DNA of 64,000 nt from Methylosarcina fibrata AML-C10 (lineage in GTDB: Bacteria > Pseudomonadota > Gammaproteobacteria > Methylococcales > Methylomonadaceae): assembly GCF_000372865.1 (NCBI RefSeq), contig NZ_KB889965.1, forward strand, positions 2,408,547-2,472,546, written 5' to 3'. Shown piece by piece: positions 25,597-34,996 of this stretch (positions are counted from its first letter, which is position 1; every line of letters begins with the position of its first letter). The notes under the pieces were generated by a model that saw nothing but the letters and a program-made list of their open reading frames with translations, ran no database searches and had not been told where the DNA came from. A program made the position numbers and the translations under genes.

Positions 25597-26069
25597 ATTG
25601 CGATCCTGGAAACGAGTCTTCGTTTCCTATTGCTGTAAATTGCATAAAGTTGATTAATCCCCGAATTTCTTCGGTATTGACTCCTTAATTGATATCCCGT
25701 ACCAACAACGGCCTGGGTGCTTATCACCCATTTTCCCTGTTAATTTTTAAATAAAACTTATCCGAAACATCCCAAGGAGTATTTCATACAAATCCCAACA
25801 AGTTTTATGCCACGATCCCGGTATTTGAATTGAAGGGGTTAAGTTGAACCAACGCCGCTCAGAGTGACAAATTGTGTCAGTAATAGTGACTATTTTGGTC
25901 GGCGCGTTCATCAGGCAACGCCGAATTAAAAATTTCGGTTGATAATACAGTAGGGAGTTTACCTGTACGGAGTGCTTCTGGTATATTCAAGCCGCCCGCT
26001 TGGGTAAACGTGCAGAACCGAGTCATCAGTGACTGCTGGAAAAATAATAATTTTTAGAGGGGGTGAATT
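25597..26069. other. Long AT-rich leader region before a tiny membrane peptide gene
   Basis: No protein gene is seen in these 470 bases. The last 100 bases before the tiny gene have several short hairpins, for example AGTCA-TCAG-TGACT near 26022-26035, and a GGTATATTC stretch that could be a -10 region. I could not match it to a known riboswitch class. Confidence 0.4.
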
Positions 26070-26141
26070 ATGGCAGTAGGCATTTATATCTTGACCGTGG
26101 TTTATTTTACTTACGTCATGGTCTCTGTCTCAAAACGGTAA
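26070..26141 (+). CDS. Tiny single-pass membrane peptide, 23 residues
   Basis: ATG at 26070 encodes MAVGIYILTVVYFTYVMVSVSKR and then stops. It is preceded by AGAGGGGGTGAATT, one of the best ribosome sites in the window. Nearly all residues form one hydrophobic helix ending in SKR, the pattern of small inner-membrane proteins with the positive end inside. Short oxidase or transporter subunits (CydX, KdpF) have a similar layout but a different sequence, and no such partner gene is adjacent. Just after it, ACGGTA-agaaaa-TACCGT makes a small hairpin. Function unknown. Confidence 0.55.
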   Translation: MAVGIYILTVVYFTYVMVSVSKR

Positions 26142-26267
26142 GAAAATACCGTAAGAAACGGATACAGTGTACGGATTCCATAGAACGGGCCGCCTCATGA
26201 AATCTGAATGCAATCGCTGAGCGTATTCATGGCGTCCCGGAATCAGGATCGCGACGATATCCAGACG

Positions 26268-26303
26268 GCGAGGAAAGGCAGGACTGAAAATGCCTTTCCT
26301 CGC
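26268..26303. repeat. Perfect 13-bp inverted repeat (hairpin)
   Basis: GCGAGGAAAGGCA (26268-26280) and its exact complement (26291-26303) are separated by 10 bases. There is no T-run after it on the plus strand. It lies between the tiny membrane peptide and the next reading frame and could be an RNA processing site or weak terminator. Confidence 0.65.
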
Positions 26304-26305
26304 AA

Positions 26306-26701
26306 ATGCATTTGCTCCCGGTAGAACCGGGCGAACCGGCTCCAGCCGATGTGTACGGAAGCCTCGCCTTCTTTAAGACCGAAGATCCTTTTACTCCTAC
26401 AAAGACAAGCCTGGAAAAACTCGATCCGGCCCCTTTCAAAATTGCCTTACCGGAATTATATTATTTATCCGAAATCGCTCTTCACCGCAACGCCGACCAA
26501 TATAAGGGGGGCGGCCTCGGATCTTTCCCTCCACTAACCGGGATCGATCAGCGAAGCTCTCTGTCCGTTTTTTGCATCGGCGACGGCGGAATGAACATCG
26601 ACAAATGGATTGAGGACCTCGCCCGGCTTGAAGATCGGTTCGGAAACGCGCTGCTATTTTTTCAGGTTACAAACATCGAAGCCAAGGGACATAAACCATG
26701 A
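26306..26701 (+). CDS. Hypothetical protein upstream of yajD-like gene
   Basis: 131-residue open frame ending in an ATGA overlap with the YajD-like gene, which suggests translational coupling. The sequence has protein-like stretches (FKIALPELYYLSEIALHRNADQ region; GDGGMNIDKWIEDLARLEDRFG), but I know no family. The start is doubtful: the ATG at 26306 follows directly on a strong hairpin and has no ribosome site, so translation may begin later. No signal peptide or membrane helix is seen. It could be a decayed gene tail that still couples to its neighbour. Confidence 0.45.
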   Translation: MHLLPVEPGEPAPADVYGSLAFFKTEDPFTPTKTSLEKLDPAPFKIALPELYYLSEIALHRNADQYKGGGLGSFPPLTGIDQRSSLSVFCIGDGGMNIDKWIEDLARLEDRFGNALLFFQVTNIEAKGHKP

Positions 26702-27075
26702 CTCAAAAAAAGACGTCCATGAACAAAGACAGATTAAACCAGATCGTGACGGAAGCCCGGCGCAATCAGGAACTGAGAGAGCAGTCCTATCGCGGCCAGG
26801 CGCTGAAAATGTATCCCTGGGTGTGCGGACGCTGCGCCCGCGAATTCGATCATAAAAACCTGAACGAGTTGACGGTTCATCATAAAGATCATGACCACGA
26901 CAATAATCCGCCGGACGGCAGCAACTGGGAACTCTTGTGCCTTTATTGCCATGACAACGAACATTCAAAATACGAACAGATGCGATTCGGCTCCCTGCAG
27001 CCGGGCAAATCCTCTGCGCCGGCCGCCACCCACAATCCTTTTGCCGACCTCAAAACCTTACTGAATAAAAAATAA
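26698..27075 (+). CDS. yajD: YajD-family HNH nuclease
   Basis: 125-residue HNH protein closely matching E. coli YajD: the block ALKMYPWVCGRCAREF, LNELTVHHKDHDHDNNPPDG and SNWELLCLYCHDNEHSKYEQ, and the C-terminus NPFADLKTLLNKK. Two CxxC pairs (CGRC, CLYC) bind the structural zinc, and the HH/H residues form the HNH active site. The YajD cellular role is unclear; HNH proteins of this size usually cut or bind DNA. It starts with ATG at 26698 overlapping the upstream stop. It converges with rnhA, with only 42 bp between their 3' ends. Confidence 0.92.
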   Translation: MTQKKTSMNKDRLNQIVTEARRNQELREQSYRGQALKMYPWVCGRCAREFDHKNLNELTVHHKDHDHDNNPPDGSNWELLCLYCHDNEHSKYEQMRFGSLQPGKSSAPAATHNPFADLKTLLNKK

Positions 27076-27117
27076 GCTGGCAAAATAAAAAACGGGAGTT
27101 ACGAAAAAAGGCACCAT

Positions 27118-27591
27118 TCACATCCGAATTTCTTCCGTTTTTCCCGGCTTTTTTAATACCAGGTGATCGATACCCAGATTTGCCAGTGCATCGGCTCTTT
27201 CATTGCCGTTGTTTCCGGAATGGCCTTTGACCCATTTCCATCGGACGTCGTGCCCGGACATCGCGGCGTCCAGACGGCGCCATAAATCTTCATTCTTTAC
27301 CGGCTTGTTGCCGGCTGTCTTCCAACCGCGTCTTTTCCAATTGGAGATCCACTCGGTAATGCCTTGCATGACGTATTTCGAATCGGTGTTGATTTCCACC
27401 CTGCATTTTTTCGTCAAGGCCTCAAGGCCTTGAATTGCGGCCGTCAATTCCATACGGTTATTGGTCGTTTCCCGCTCCCCTCCGTAGAGCTCCTTGATTT
27501 TCCCTTTGTAATTGAGGATGACGCCCCACCCGCCCGGCCCGGGATTTCCCCGGCAGGCACCATCCGTATAAATGATCACTGGTTCAGTCAT
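27118..27591 (-). CDS. rnhA: Ribonuclease HI
   Basis: 157-residue RNase HI that removes RNA from RNA-DNA hybrids such as R-loops and primers. Catalytic residues fall at exactly the E. coli numbers: D10, E48, D70, H124 and D134, in [34 protein letters not shown] and [17 protein letters not shown]. The basic protrusion [18 protein letters not shown] is present. It is downstream of the yafS-like gene with an 8-bp overlap. In enterobacteria the same pair lies by mltD and dnaQ; here mltD is next door but dnaQ is not downstream. Confidence 0.97.
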   Translation of the reverse strand: MTEPVIIYTDGACRGNPGPGGWGVILNYKGKIKELYGGERETTNNRMELTAAIQGLEALTKKCRVEINTDSKYVMQGITEWISNWKRRGWKTAGNKPVKNEDLWRRLDAAMSGHDVRWKWVKGHSGNNGNERADALANLGIDHLVLKKPGKTEEIRM

Positions 27592-28300
27592 GGTAATTAA
27601 GTTGAGTTGATGAATTAATTGAATTGACCAGCACCAATCTCGGCTTGGCTTCTCTCACCGGCGTTAACGGAATCACATTGTAACGCCTTTTTATCGCTTT
27701 GATCGCGTAAGCGACGGCAGTAACGGAATAGCGGTGAGCGATGTACTGACCATGCGTCGAAATCACCGAATTAAAATTAAATTCGGTGGAAAGAGTGACC
27801 TCGAAATTCAACAGTTTCAGCCAGTCCAGCAGCCGCGATCGCCGGATCAGGCGCCATCGGCAGGGATCCGGCTTCTTGATTTCCCAAAGATACTGATAGG
27901 TTATCCATAGATTCCACGGATTGAAATTCAATATCACCAGGACGCCTTCGGGCTTCAGTACACGCTCCACTTCGCGCATGGTTTGCAGGCGGTTGGCGTC
28001 AAATTCCAGTAAATGGGACAATATAATCATATCGACGCTGTCGCATTGCAACGGCAATCGGTACGGTTCGGCCTGAATTTTTTTTGCTTCCTCGCTTCCC
28101 ACGCCGTGACTGTCGAGAATGATGTAATTCTTGTACAGGGAACAATCGATAAAATCCTTTTCCCAGCCCAGACCGCCGATTTGCAGGATGGTCTGCTTGC
28201 AACTCACCGTGATGGAGCGTTGCAAATAATCGGATTCAAGCCGCCTCAACAATTCCCCCCTGGCAGTACGATAACAAGTAAATAAGAAATTGCGTTTCAT
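27584..28300 (-). CDS. YafS-like SAM-dependent methyltransferase
   Basis: 238-residue class I methyltransferase. Motif I is degenerate but present in [13 protein letters not shown] (about residues 35-47); motif IV-like [13 protein letters not shown], then [25 protein letters not shown]. The start at 28300 ([18 protein letters not shown]) is preferred over the ATG at 28426, which lies within the divergent promoter region. Location beside rnhA and divergent from mltD matches yafS of E. coli, a protein of unknown substrate. Translation of rnhA is coupled by overlap. Confidence 0.83.
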   Translation of the reverse strand: MKRNFLFTCYRTARGELLRRLESDYLQRSITVSCKQTILQIGGLGWEKDFIDCSLYKNYIILDSHGVGSEEAKKIQAEPYRLPLQCDSVDMIILSHLLEFDANRLQTMREVERVLKPEGVLVILNFNPWNLWITYQYLWEIKKPDPCRWRLIRRSRLLDWLKLLNFEVTLSTEFNFNSVISTHGQYIAHRYSVTAVAYAIKAIKRRYNVIPLTPVREAKPRLVLVNSINSSTQLNYHD

Positions 28301-28354
28301 TTTCGACCAACTTAACGGTAAACTAACTTTGGTGATTATCCAGAAAAAACAGAC

Positions 28355-28360
28355 TATAAT
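28355..28360 (+). promoter_or_regulatory. Probable -10 element of mltD
   Basis: A perfect TATAAT lies 41 bp upstream of the mltD start; the -35 region (about 28332-28337, GTGATT) is weak. It sits in the 101-bp divergent region between the yafS-like gene and mltD. Confidence 0.45.
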
Positions 28361-28401
28361 AGAAACATTCTGAAAACGCACTTTATACTTTAGGGGGGAT
28401 A

Positions 28402-30084
28402 ATGAGAACTCGTTCCAGCAGGTCAATCAAATTATTGTCTCTCTCCATCTCTCTAGTCGCTGCCGGTTGCTCCCAATCCCCCAAACACGACCTGAGCATC
28501 GACACCCGGCCGCCCATCGTTTCGAAAAAAGAAAACACCTATTCTGGTCAGTCGTCTTACTACCGCCCTTATCTCAAAAAAAAGTATAACTCCGGTCAGA
28601 TCAATACCGTTTGGGACCGGCTGTTTTCTTTATACGCCCTCCCGGAAATAAACAATGAACGGGTTGACCGGGAAATCAACTGGTATCTGCAGCATCCCGA
28701 TTCCCTGGTGTCGCTTCAGCAACGGGCGGCCCCCTACATGCATCATATTCTTGATGAAATCGAAGCGAAAAATATTCCGGGCGAACTGGCGTTATTGCCT
28801 GTCGTGGAAAGTTCTTTCATACCGGACGCCTATTCCAAAAGCGATGCCTCGGGGCTTTGGCAGTTTATTCCTTCCACCGGCCGTCTCTACGGACTTGAAC
28901 AAAACTCCTGGTACGACGGACGCCGCGACATTTACGCTTCAACCAAAGCGGCTACCGACTATCTCAAGCACTTGTGCGCAACCTTTGAGGGCGATTGGCT
29001 GCTTGCGCTGGCATCCTACAATTGGGGCAAAGGAAACGTTAGAAAGTCCATTGAAAAAAATCAATATCTGGACCTGCCGACGGACTATTGGTCCCTGGAT
29101 CTCCCTGAAGAAACCACCAATTACGTGCCCCGATTATTGGCCATCGCCAGAATATTCGCTCATGCGGAAGAATATCATATTCCACTGCAATACATTCCGA
29201 ACAAACCTTATTTTGAAGTCGTCGACCTCCACGCTCCGATCGATTTAAACAAGGCGGCCAGTCTTGCCAATACCCCGCTTTCGGAATTCCGCAAACTGAA
29301 TCCCGGATATAACCGCTGGTGCACCGCGCCGGAAGGCCCTCATCGGCTGCTGATTCCGGTGAAGCAGGCGCAATTGTTTAAAAGAAACCTGGCGCAATTG
29401 CCTTACGACGAATGGGTTTCCTTGCCTCCCAAACAGGCAGAGCTGCAACTGGCTCAGCAGCAGACCCGGCCCGAGGTATCGCCGGCTCCCAAACGGACGT
29501 ATCACGTCGCCGAAACCAGTCCGGCGCAAAGCCGGTATCGGGTAAGACCGGGAGAAAGCCTGACCTCGATAGCGAGAAAAAACCAAACTACGGTAGCCGC
29601 CATCCGGCAGGCCAACCATATGGTCGGTCGGGCAGTCAATACCGGCGCATGGCTGAAAATACCTACATCGAAAAAATCGGCTGATCTCAACATCATCGCA
29701 AAATCGTCCAGAATCGATGCGTTTGCCGGCACTAACAAATACCATGTCGTCAAGAGAGGCGATACCTTCTGGAACGTCGCCCAGCGTTACGGCGTATCCA
29801 CCCAAGATCTTGCCCGCTGGAATAACATCAAATTGAATTCGGCCCTGATTCTCGGCAAGAAGCTCACCATCAAAAGCAAGGATCCGCAAATCGCGTCCTC
29901 CGATTCAACCCTTCGCTTGATCCGTTATACGGTCAAAGCGGGCGATTCGCTGACGCAAATCTCCAGAAAATTCAATATCCCGGTGGCCGAGTTAAGAAAA
30001 TCCAATGCCGAAACACTGGTTAAAGGCTTACGTCCCGGTCAAAAACTTAAAATTCTGGTGGACAATAGCCAACCCGCCACTTGA
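28402..30084 (+). CDS. mltD: Membrane-bound lytic murein transglycosylase D
   Basis: 560-residue lipoprotein lytic transglycosylase. The signal peptide ends in LVAAGC (lipobox, Cys about 23). The SLT domain (about 125-235) has the catalytic Glu in LLPVVESSFIPDAYS, then SGLWQFIPSTGRLYGL and LALASYNWGKGNV. Three LysM repeats bind peptidoglycan at the C-terminus: YRVRPGESLTSIARKNQ, YHVVKRGDTFWNVAQRYG and YTVKAGDSLTQISRKFN. It cleaves glycan strands at the outer membrane's inner face. ATG at 28402 follows AGGGGGG. It stands divergent from yafS-rnhA, as in enterobacteria, and converges with gspD. Confidence 0.95.
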   Translation: MRTRSSRSIKLLSLSISLVAAGCSQSPKHDLSIDTRPPIVSKKENTYSGQSSYYRPYLKKKYNSGQINTVWDRLFSLYALPEINNERVDREINWYLQHPDSLVSLQQRAAPYMHHILDEIEAKNIPGELALLPVVESSFIPDAYSKSDASGLWQFIPSTGRLYGLEQNSWYDGRRDIYASTKAATDYLKHLCATFEGDWLLALASYNWGKGNVRKSIEKNQYLDLPTDYWSLDLPEETTNYVPRLLAIARIFAHAEEYHIPLQYIPNKPYFEVVDLHAPIDLNKAASLANTPLSEFRKLNPGYNRWCTAPEGPHRLLIPVKQAQLFKRNLAQLPYDEWVSLPPKQAELQLAQQQTRPEVSPAPKRTYHVAETSPAQSRYRVRPGESLTSIARKNQTTVAAIRQANHMVGRAVNTGAWLKIPTSKKSADLNIIAKSSRIDAFAGTNKYHVVKRGDTFWNVAQRYGVSTQDLARWNNIKLNSALILGKKLTIKSKDPQIASSDSTLRLIRYTVKAGDSLTQISRKFNIPVAELRKSNAETLVKGLRPGQKLKILVDNSQPAT

Positions 30085-30407
30085 ATTTGAAAAATCCGGG
30101 CCGCGAAACAGGCAATTTCCTGCCGGCAACTTCTCCCCTTCATCACTTTCGGATTTGACCGTCTACTAAGTCATTCGCTTCTGCGGCACCTTCAAGCGAA
30201 TGGCTTCGCCTCCATCCGATCAGCCGCTGCCGGACGAACCGTGTTTGGCTCAATACTTCAAGCGCAGCCTAAAACTCCACGCAAGGTCATTTTGGACGAA
30301 CAACGGTCATGGGAATAAGAGCAATTCCGGCGAAATAACGAACGCAACACATAAAATCGCGCGCCCTCGTCCGCTTTTAAGCTCCGGCCGGTGATTTCCG
30401 TCCGGTC
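30085..30407. other. Gap between mltD and gspD
   Basis: No gene is seen between the convergent mltD and gspD. Several GC-rich repeats are present, but none is a clear family. The gspD terminator follows at 30408. Confidence 0.5.
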
Positions 30408-30439
30408 GAAAATAAAGGGGACCACAGTTACCGGTCCCC
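30408..30439 (-). terminator. Intrinsic terminator of the gsp operon
   Basis: On the minus strand GGGGACC and GGTCCCC form a 7-bp stem, followed by TTTATTTT. It lies 15 bp past the gspD stop. Confidence 0.75.
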
Positions 30440-30453
30440 GTGCCCGAAGCGCC

Positions 30454-32622
30454 TTACCGGGAGACCGTCGGCCTTGAATAGTCCGGCGCCACTTCGTAGA
30501 TGCCGGTTAATTTCTTCTTAAATTCATCCGAGATGACTCTGGAATCCTGTTTGGATTTGACGACTCTCGGCGTAATCAAAACGACCAGTTCGGTTTTATC
30601 ATTGTTTCTCGTAGTCGAACCGAATAAAGGACCTATCCAGGGCAGTTCATGCAAAAAAGGTATGCCGGTTCTGTTATAGGTATTGTTGTTATCGATCAAA
30701 CCGCCCAAAACGATGGTTTCGCCGTCCTTGACCGCCACGAAGCTTTCGATCTCCTTCTTCTGAATGGTCGGCGATGTCGTCACGCCGGTCGTGGTCGCGA
30801 CGGGCGAGCTGACGATCTGCTTGATCTCCATGATCACCATCCCGTTGGCGTTGACTCTGGGAGTGACATCCAAAGTAACGCCGGTGTCCAGATATTGAAT
30901 CTGGCTGGCCTGCGCCAGGCCGGTGTTGGTTCCGCCTCCCGAAGCGACCGCATTGGTTAAGGTGCTGGTCTGTATGGGAACCTGATCGCCGACGTTGATT
31001 TTGGCCTGCTGGTTATTCAACACCATCAGAGAAGGCGAGGAAATGACGTTGACGTTATTCAAATCGGATTGCGCCTGTAACAGCGCCTTGACCGAACCGG
31101 AGCTGTAGATCGCACTGAATCCGCCCGTGGCCGCAGCCAGGGCCGCGGTTTGGCCGGCTTCTCCCAGTTGGGTAAGTGCGGTGGAAGGATTGAGGCCTGT
31201 CCCGCTTCGATCATGTGAAAAATACCACTGGATGCCGTATTGCAAATCATCCTTCAAGGTAACCGAGACGATCGTCGCATCGATCAACACCTGCAGCGGC
31301 ATGACGTCGAGCTGCTGAATAACCGGTAGAATAACTTCATATTCCTGAGGCGTGGCTACGGTGATAATCGAATTATTGGCAGGATCGGCGATAATCCTGA
31401 CTTCGCCGACATTGGAGACGCCTTCATCCCCGGTTTGCTGGCCGCCGCCGGTATACTGCCGTTTGGTCGAGCTCTTTTTGGATGACTCCTTGTTCGTTAT
31501 GGTCGCCGCCGACTCTCCGGGAGCCACCTTGGCCGATTTGCTTTGCTTTTGCGTGCCGGTAAAAATGGAATTCAGGGTGTCGGCCAGTTCAACCGCATCC
31601 ATGTGCTGGACCTTATAAACATTGACCCCGCCGCCATTGGCCGAACTCGCCCGGTCCAGCCTGAACACCCAATTTTCAATGTCGGCCAAATACCGGGACT
31701 GATGGGTAATCGCGAGAACGGCATTAAGCCGGTCTATCGCCAGAAAACGGAAAAACTCCCCTCCTTCCTTTTTATCTTGCGTAGCGGTAAAAATGGACTC
31801 GAGCTCCTTAATAATGTCTTCGGGCGCCACATGGGACAAAGGATACAATCCGAACGAACGTCCTCTCAAAATATCGATATCGAAGGTACTGACCAGATCC
31901 AGAACCCGGTCGACTTCGTCGGCCGTACCGGAAACGATGATGGTGTTGTGCGTCGGATCCACATTGACGACCGTTTTTTCGGGCACGAGCGGTTTGATCA
32001 CCTCCGCCACGTCATTCGCAGACACGTAGCGGATCGGTATCACTCGGGCCTGAAACCCCGACTCACTTACGCCCCTTCGCGTGGTCACATCGGAGCTGAA
32101 CACCGCATCGGCAGCCGGCTCTATATGATAAACCCTGCCCACTTTAACCAGAGCGGCGTTGTTCTGCCGGAGTACTTTTTCCAGAGTCGGCAGCAATTCT
32201 TCCCTGCTTAAGGTCGTATTCAAAGTCACCTTACCGGCCACTTTGGGACTTAATACATAGTTGTATCCGAGAATGTCTCCTAAGATGACTTTGGCAACTT
32301 CTCCCAGATCGGCTTCATCGAAATTAACGCTTAATTCGGCGCCGGTGGATTTGGCCTTTTGTTCAGACCGCACCCTGGGCGTCGCCACCGGACGATCCGT
32401 TCCCGGATATAACTCAACTTTCGATTGCGCGGAATCGGCTACCGGCGGTTTGTTTTGCAACTCTTCAAAAAGGACTTCGGACTTATCGCTCTCCTGTTCC
32501 TTGGGCACGGGGTACAACGGCAATTTGACGGATTGCTTTGGACCTAATAATTCGCAACTTGAAAGCATTAAACCTGCCGCAACCAGGCAGGAAGCTGTTT
32601 TCATTGTTTTTAGATTATTCAT
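30454..32622 (-). CDS. gspD: Type II secretion system secretin
   Basis: 722-residue outer-membrane secretin, a lipoprotein (lipobox ending LSSC, about residue 23). The N0 domain starts at about 98 (NFDEADLGEVAKVILGDILGYNYV). N1-N3 domains follow, including VQHMDAVELADTLNSIF with a Ser-rich insert before VRIIADPANNSI. The secretin core begins at VLIDATIVSVTLKDDLQYGIQW and contains VPFLHELPWIGPLFGS-like sequence near the end. It forms the multimeric gate for folded proteins. It is the last gene of the gsp array, which is unusual since gspD often comes near gspC at the start; its start overlaps gspC by 8 bp. Confidence 0.93.
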   Translation of the reverse strand: MNNLKTMKTASCLVAAGLMLSSCELLGPKQSVKLPLYPVPKEQESDKSEVLFEELQNKPPVADSAQSKVELYPGTDRPVATPRVRSEQKAKSTGAELSVNFDEADLGEVAKVILGDILGYNYVLSPKVAGKVTLNTTLSREELLPTLEKVLRQNNAALVKVGRVYHIEPAADAVFSSDVTTRRGVSESGFQARVIPIRYVSANDVAEVIKPLVPEKTVVNVDPTHNTIIVSGTADEVDRVLDLVSTFDIDILRGRSFGLYPLSHVAPEDIIKELESIFTATQDKKEGGEFFRFLAIDRLNAVLAITHQSRYLADIENWVFRLDRASSANGGGVNVYKVQHMDAVELADTLNSIFTGTQKQSKSAKVAPGESAATITNKESSKKSSTKRQYTGGGQQTGDEGVSNVGEVRIIADPANNSIITVATPQEYEVILPVIQQLDVMPLQVLIDATIVSVTLKDDLQYGIQWYFSHDRSGTGLNPSTALTQLGEAGQTAALAAATGGFSAIYSSGSVKALLQAQSDLNNVNVISSPSLMVLNNQQAKINVGDQVPIQTSTLTNAVASGGGTNTGLAQASQIQYLDTGVTLDVTPRVNANGMVIMEIKQIVSSPVATTTGVTTSPTIQKKEIESFVAVKDGETIVLGGLIDNNNTYNRTGIPFLHELPWIGPLFGSTTRNNDKTELVVLITPRVVKSKQDSRVISDEFKKKLTGIYEVAPDYSRPTVSR

Positions 32623-33304
32623 TATCGCTATTCTCGGGAGCGTCTACTTCGGTTTGAGGTTGAGTTTCTGGTTGATTGTCAGGTTGAGGAACCGGCGGTT
32701 GAGGTCCTCTCGCTCTTCTTTCCAAATGCCCCGGACGCGGCGCTTGCGCCGGCTTGGGCGCGGGTTCCTGAACTCGCGGTGCGGTTTTCGGCTTGGCTTT
32801 TCTAAGCGTAAGTTCATTTTTCTCACCGCCTGACTGTTCCAAAACCACTTTATCTCTGTGAATTTCGATCAGCTTCCAACCGTCAAGATCGTCGTTAATC
32901 GTCAATTTACGAAACCTGTCTTTGTTACTGGCGGCTTTTTCTCGGCTAAACAAAGCGGACCAACTGTTGTTTACCGTATACACGCCGTTTAATTGCCAAT
33001 CGAAGACGCCATCCGGACCTCCGCCGGAAGTGCCGCCGGCAGCCGATTCGGAGGCGGGCTCATTGACCGGTTTTCTGCCTCTGATAAATAATGGTCTGGA
33101 AACGATGTCGGCGTAACTTTCCTCGGTCTTTTTATCCAGATCGATGGTGGGAACTTCCTCGATCTGACGATGTTTCGACGACGACTCGTTAATGGAAGCC
33201 AAAAGACGCTGCAACGCAAACTCGTGAGCTATCCATTCGCCCATCAGCAGGACGACCAGAGCGCCACAGACGGCTCCCAATAATTTAACTATTTTAATGT
33301 TCAT
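32615..33304 (-). CDS. gspC: Type II secretion protein C/N-like (HR domain)
   Basis: 229-residue inner-membrane protein: one N-terminal helix (IVKLLGAVCGALVVLLMGEW) and then a periplasmic part. The segment IVSRPLFIRGRKP, WQLNGVYTVNNSWSALFSRE, WKLIEIHRDKVVLEQSG is the homology region (HR) of GspC, which contacts the secretin N0 domain. No PDZ domain follows; instead there is a Pro/Gln-rich tail from about 180. Such short forms are also named GspN or GspC-like. It lies between gspM and gspD with overlaps on both sides, so it is translated with them. Function in this form is by analogy. Confidence 0.75.
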   Translation of the reverse strand: MNIKIVKLLGAVCGALVVLLMGEWIAHEFALQRLLASINESSSKHRQIEEVPTIDLDKKTEESYADIVSRPLFIRGRKPVNEPASESAAGGTSGGGPDGVFDWQLNGVYTVNNSWSALFSREKAASNKDRFRKLTINDDLDGWKLIEIHRDKVVLEQSGGEKNELTLRKAKPKTAPRVQEPAPKPAQAPRPGHLERRARGPQPPVPQPDNQPETQPQTEVDAPENSDNE

Positions 33305-33888
33305 TCCGGCTGTTTTCTCATAAAACTGACCGCCTGAAAATTCACGTTCAATTCGTTACTGGCTTCAATCTGGCGGGTACGCCTATTTCTTATGTTGCGC
33401 ATGGGCCTGATATCCAATTCATTGATCACGACCAGAGGAGTCGAAGTTTCCAATCGGTGCAGCACGCCGCGTAATACTTCGATATTTCCGGTCATTCGGA
33501 CACTGACCGTAATCAGGCTGAATTTTTCCTTGTTGATAACCGGAAGGGCTTGCGTGCTGCTCAGTTGTCCTCCGGCATCGATAATCGCTTTTTTGACAAA
33601 TTCCTGTAACTCGGCGGAAGCCAGAGAGACGGTTTGCTGACTGTTGAAATAGCCTTGTTCGAGAATCTCCTTTTTGACACTGTTCATACTCTCGACGACG
33701 GCGTCCTTGCCGGCCAATATCCGTTCGTATTGTTTGAGCTGCCGCGCGAGCGACAATTTTTCTTCGTTCAATTCCATCCATTTGCCGACGGTAGGCCAGA
33801 GTACCGCCAAACCGATCAATAAAATTAAGGCAACCAGCAAACCGACCGCCAGCCAACGCTGCATCTGCTTATTTTTTATTCGGGTCAT
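33301..33888 (-). CDS. gspM: Type II secretion system protein M
   Basis: 195-residue inner-membrane assembly protein. One transmembrane helix (WLAVGLLVALILLIGLAVLW) is followed by a coiled-coil (MELNEEKLSLARQLKQYERIL region) and a ferredoxin-like periplasmic domain. It probably pairs with GspL, which has the same layout. ATG at 33888 follows TGGAGGT; an ATG at 33936 in the same frame lies inside gspL. It overlaps gspL by 20 bp and gspC by 4 bp. The gene is shorter and less conserved than enterobacterial GspM and fits the type often annotated as GspM/PilO-like. Confidence 0.8.
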   Translation of the reverse strand: MTRIKNKQMQRWLAVGLLVALILLIGLAVLWPTVGKWMELNEEKLSLARQLKQYERILAGKDAVVESMNSVKKEILEQGYFNSQQTVSLASAELQEFVKKAIIDAGGQLSSTQALPVINKEKFSLITVSVRMTGNIEVLRGVLHRLETSTPLVVINELDIRPMRNIRNRRTRQIEASNELNVNFQAVSFMRKQPE

Positions 33889-34996
33889 CCGTACCTCCAG
33901 CCTTGACGACATCCACGGTGATCTGAAAACGTTCAAGTCCGGTGGTTGTATCCTGCGTTACCGGAGAAACGAATTTTGCATTATTGAACAAGGCGGAGTC
34001 TTCAAGGATGGCAATCAGCCCCGAAGCCGTCGGCGACTCTCCTTGTATCTGCAGATGGCCATCCGAATAATGCGCGTAGGACAACCAGGTATCGTTATTG
34101 ATTAACGCACTCAGCGAATTCAACATTTCCAGCATCGGCGGCGCGGAATTTTTCATTTCGATCAAGGCGCTGGTTTCTCCTATTACTTGATCAATCTCTG
34201 ACTGCAACTGTTTAATGTTTTTGGCTTCCTTTTCGATTTCCCCGGTCTTTTCCCGCAACAGATTGACCGCCTGATGTTCGAACCAGACCGGCAAGGCGAT
34301 GACGGCTCCGCACAGCAATACGATGGCGGCAGCCAGGCTGGAATAGACCAGGCGGGGGATGTTGTCTATTTTCTGCCTCAACCAGTCGGGCAGCAGATTA
34401 TAGGGATCGTCGAAATCATCCGGATCGTTCGGCATCTCTTCGTATTCGGCTAATACCGGCGAAAGTCCCATCGTCTTGACGTCTTCATAGAGACCATCCA
34501 GTATTTCCCTCGGAGTCAATATCAGCATGGCCCGGATCTGGCCGGGCTCGTTGTCGGCATTGATCAATTTAACGGCAAAATAAACCTGTTCCGGTTTAAA
34601 AGGCGTGTACCTCGACAACTCGTAAGAAACCACCTGATTAAGATTTTCTCTCGCCGCCTCCGGCAACACGATGATTTTATGGATAGCTTCCTCGCGATTC
34701 AACCGAATGATCACGTCCGCTTTGGCCAGTCTTTCGCTATTTTCGTTATTGACCATCCAGGTTGCGAATCGCGCAAAACCGGCTTCATTTCTATCCACTC
34801 TGCCCAACGATTGAGCCCGATCATCGAACCGGCAGGTGAGTTCCAACTGGTGATCCACCGTTCTTACAATGATCAGTCCCCGTTCTTCATTGACCAACTG
34901 CTTGATTTTCGAGGGTATCAGAAATGCGAGCTCTTTTTTCCACCAGTGGAAAAACTTTTTAACGTCCAGATCGATCGATTTATTTAGATTCAGCAT
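33869..34996 (-). CDS. gspL: Type II secretion system protein L
   Basis: 375-residue bitopic protein with a cytoplasmic actin-like/PilM-like part (to about residue 215), a transmembrane helix (LVYSSLAAAIVLLCGAVIALPVW, about 217-239), a coiled coil and a PilN-like periplasmic domain. GspL ties the GspE ATPase to GspF and GspM in the inner-membrane platform. The sequence VVSYELSRYTPFKPEQVYF in the cytoplasmic part is a family hallmark. Start at 34996 (MLNLNKSIDLDVKKF) overlaps the gspK stop by 17 bp. The PilN domain makes it of the GspL/PilN mixed type rather than classical GspL. Confidence 0.83.
   Translation of the reverse strand: MLNLNKSIDLDVKKFFHWWKKELAFLIPSKIKQLVNEERGLIIVRTVDHQLELTCRFDDRAQSLGRVDRNEAGFARFATWMVNNENSERLAKADVIIRLNREEAIHKIIVLPEAARENLNQVVSYELSRYTPFKPEQVYFAVKLINADNEPGQIRAMLILTPREILDGLYEDVKTMGLSPVLAEYEEMPNDPDDFDDPYNLLPDWLRQKIDNIPRLVYSSLAAAIVLLCGAVIALPVWFEHQAVNLLREKTGEIEKEAKNIKQLQSEIDQVIGETSALIEMKNSAPPMLEMLNSLSALINNDTWLSYAHYSDGHLQIQGESPTASGLIAILEDSALFNNAKFVSPVTQDTTTGLERFQITVDVVKAGGTDDPNKK

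Noticed and set aside
25970-26069. Possible riboswitch before the 23-residue peptide
   Set aside because: Short hairpins are present, but I could not match any known aptamer core.
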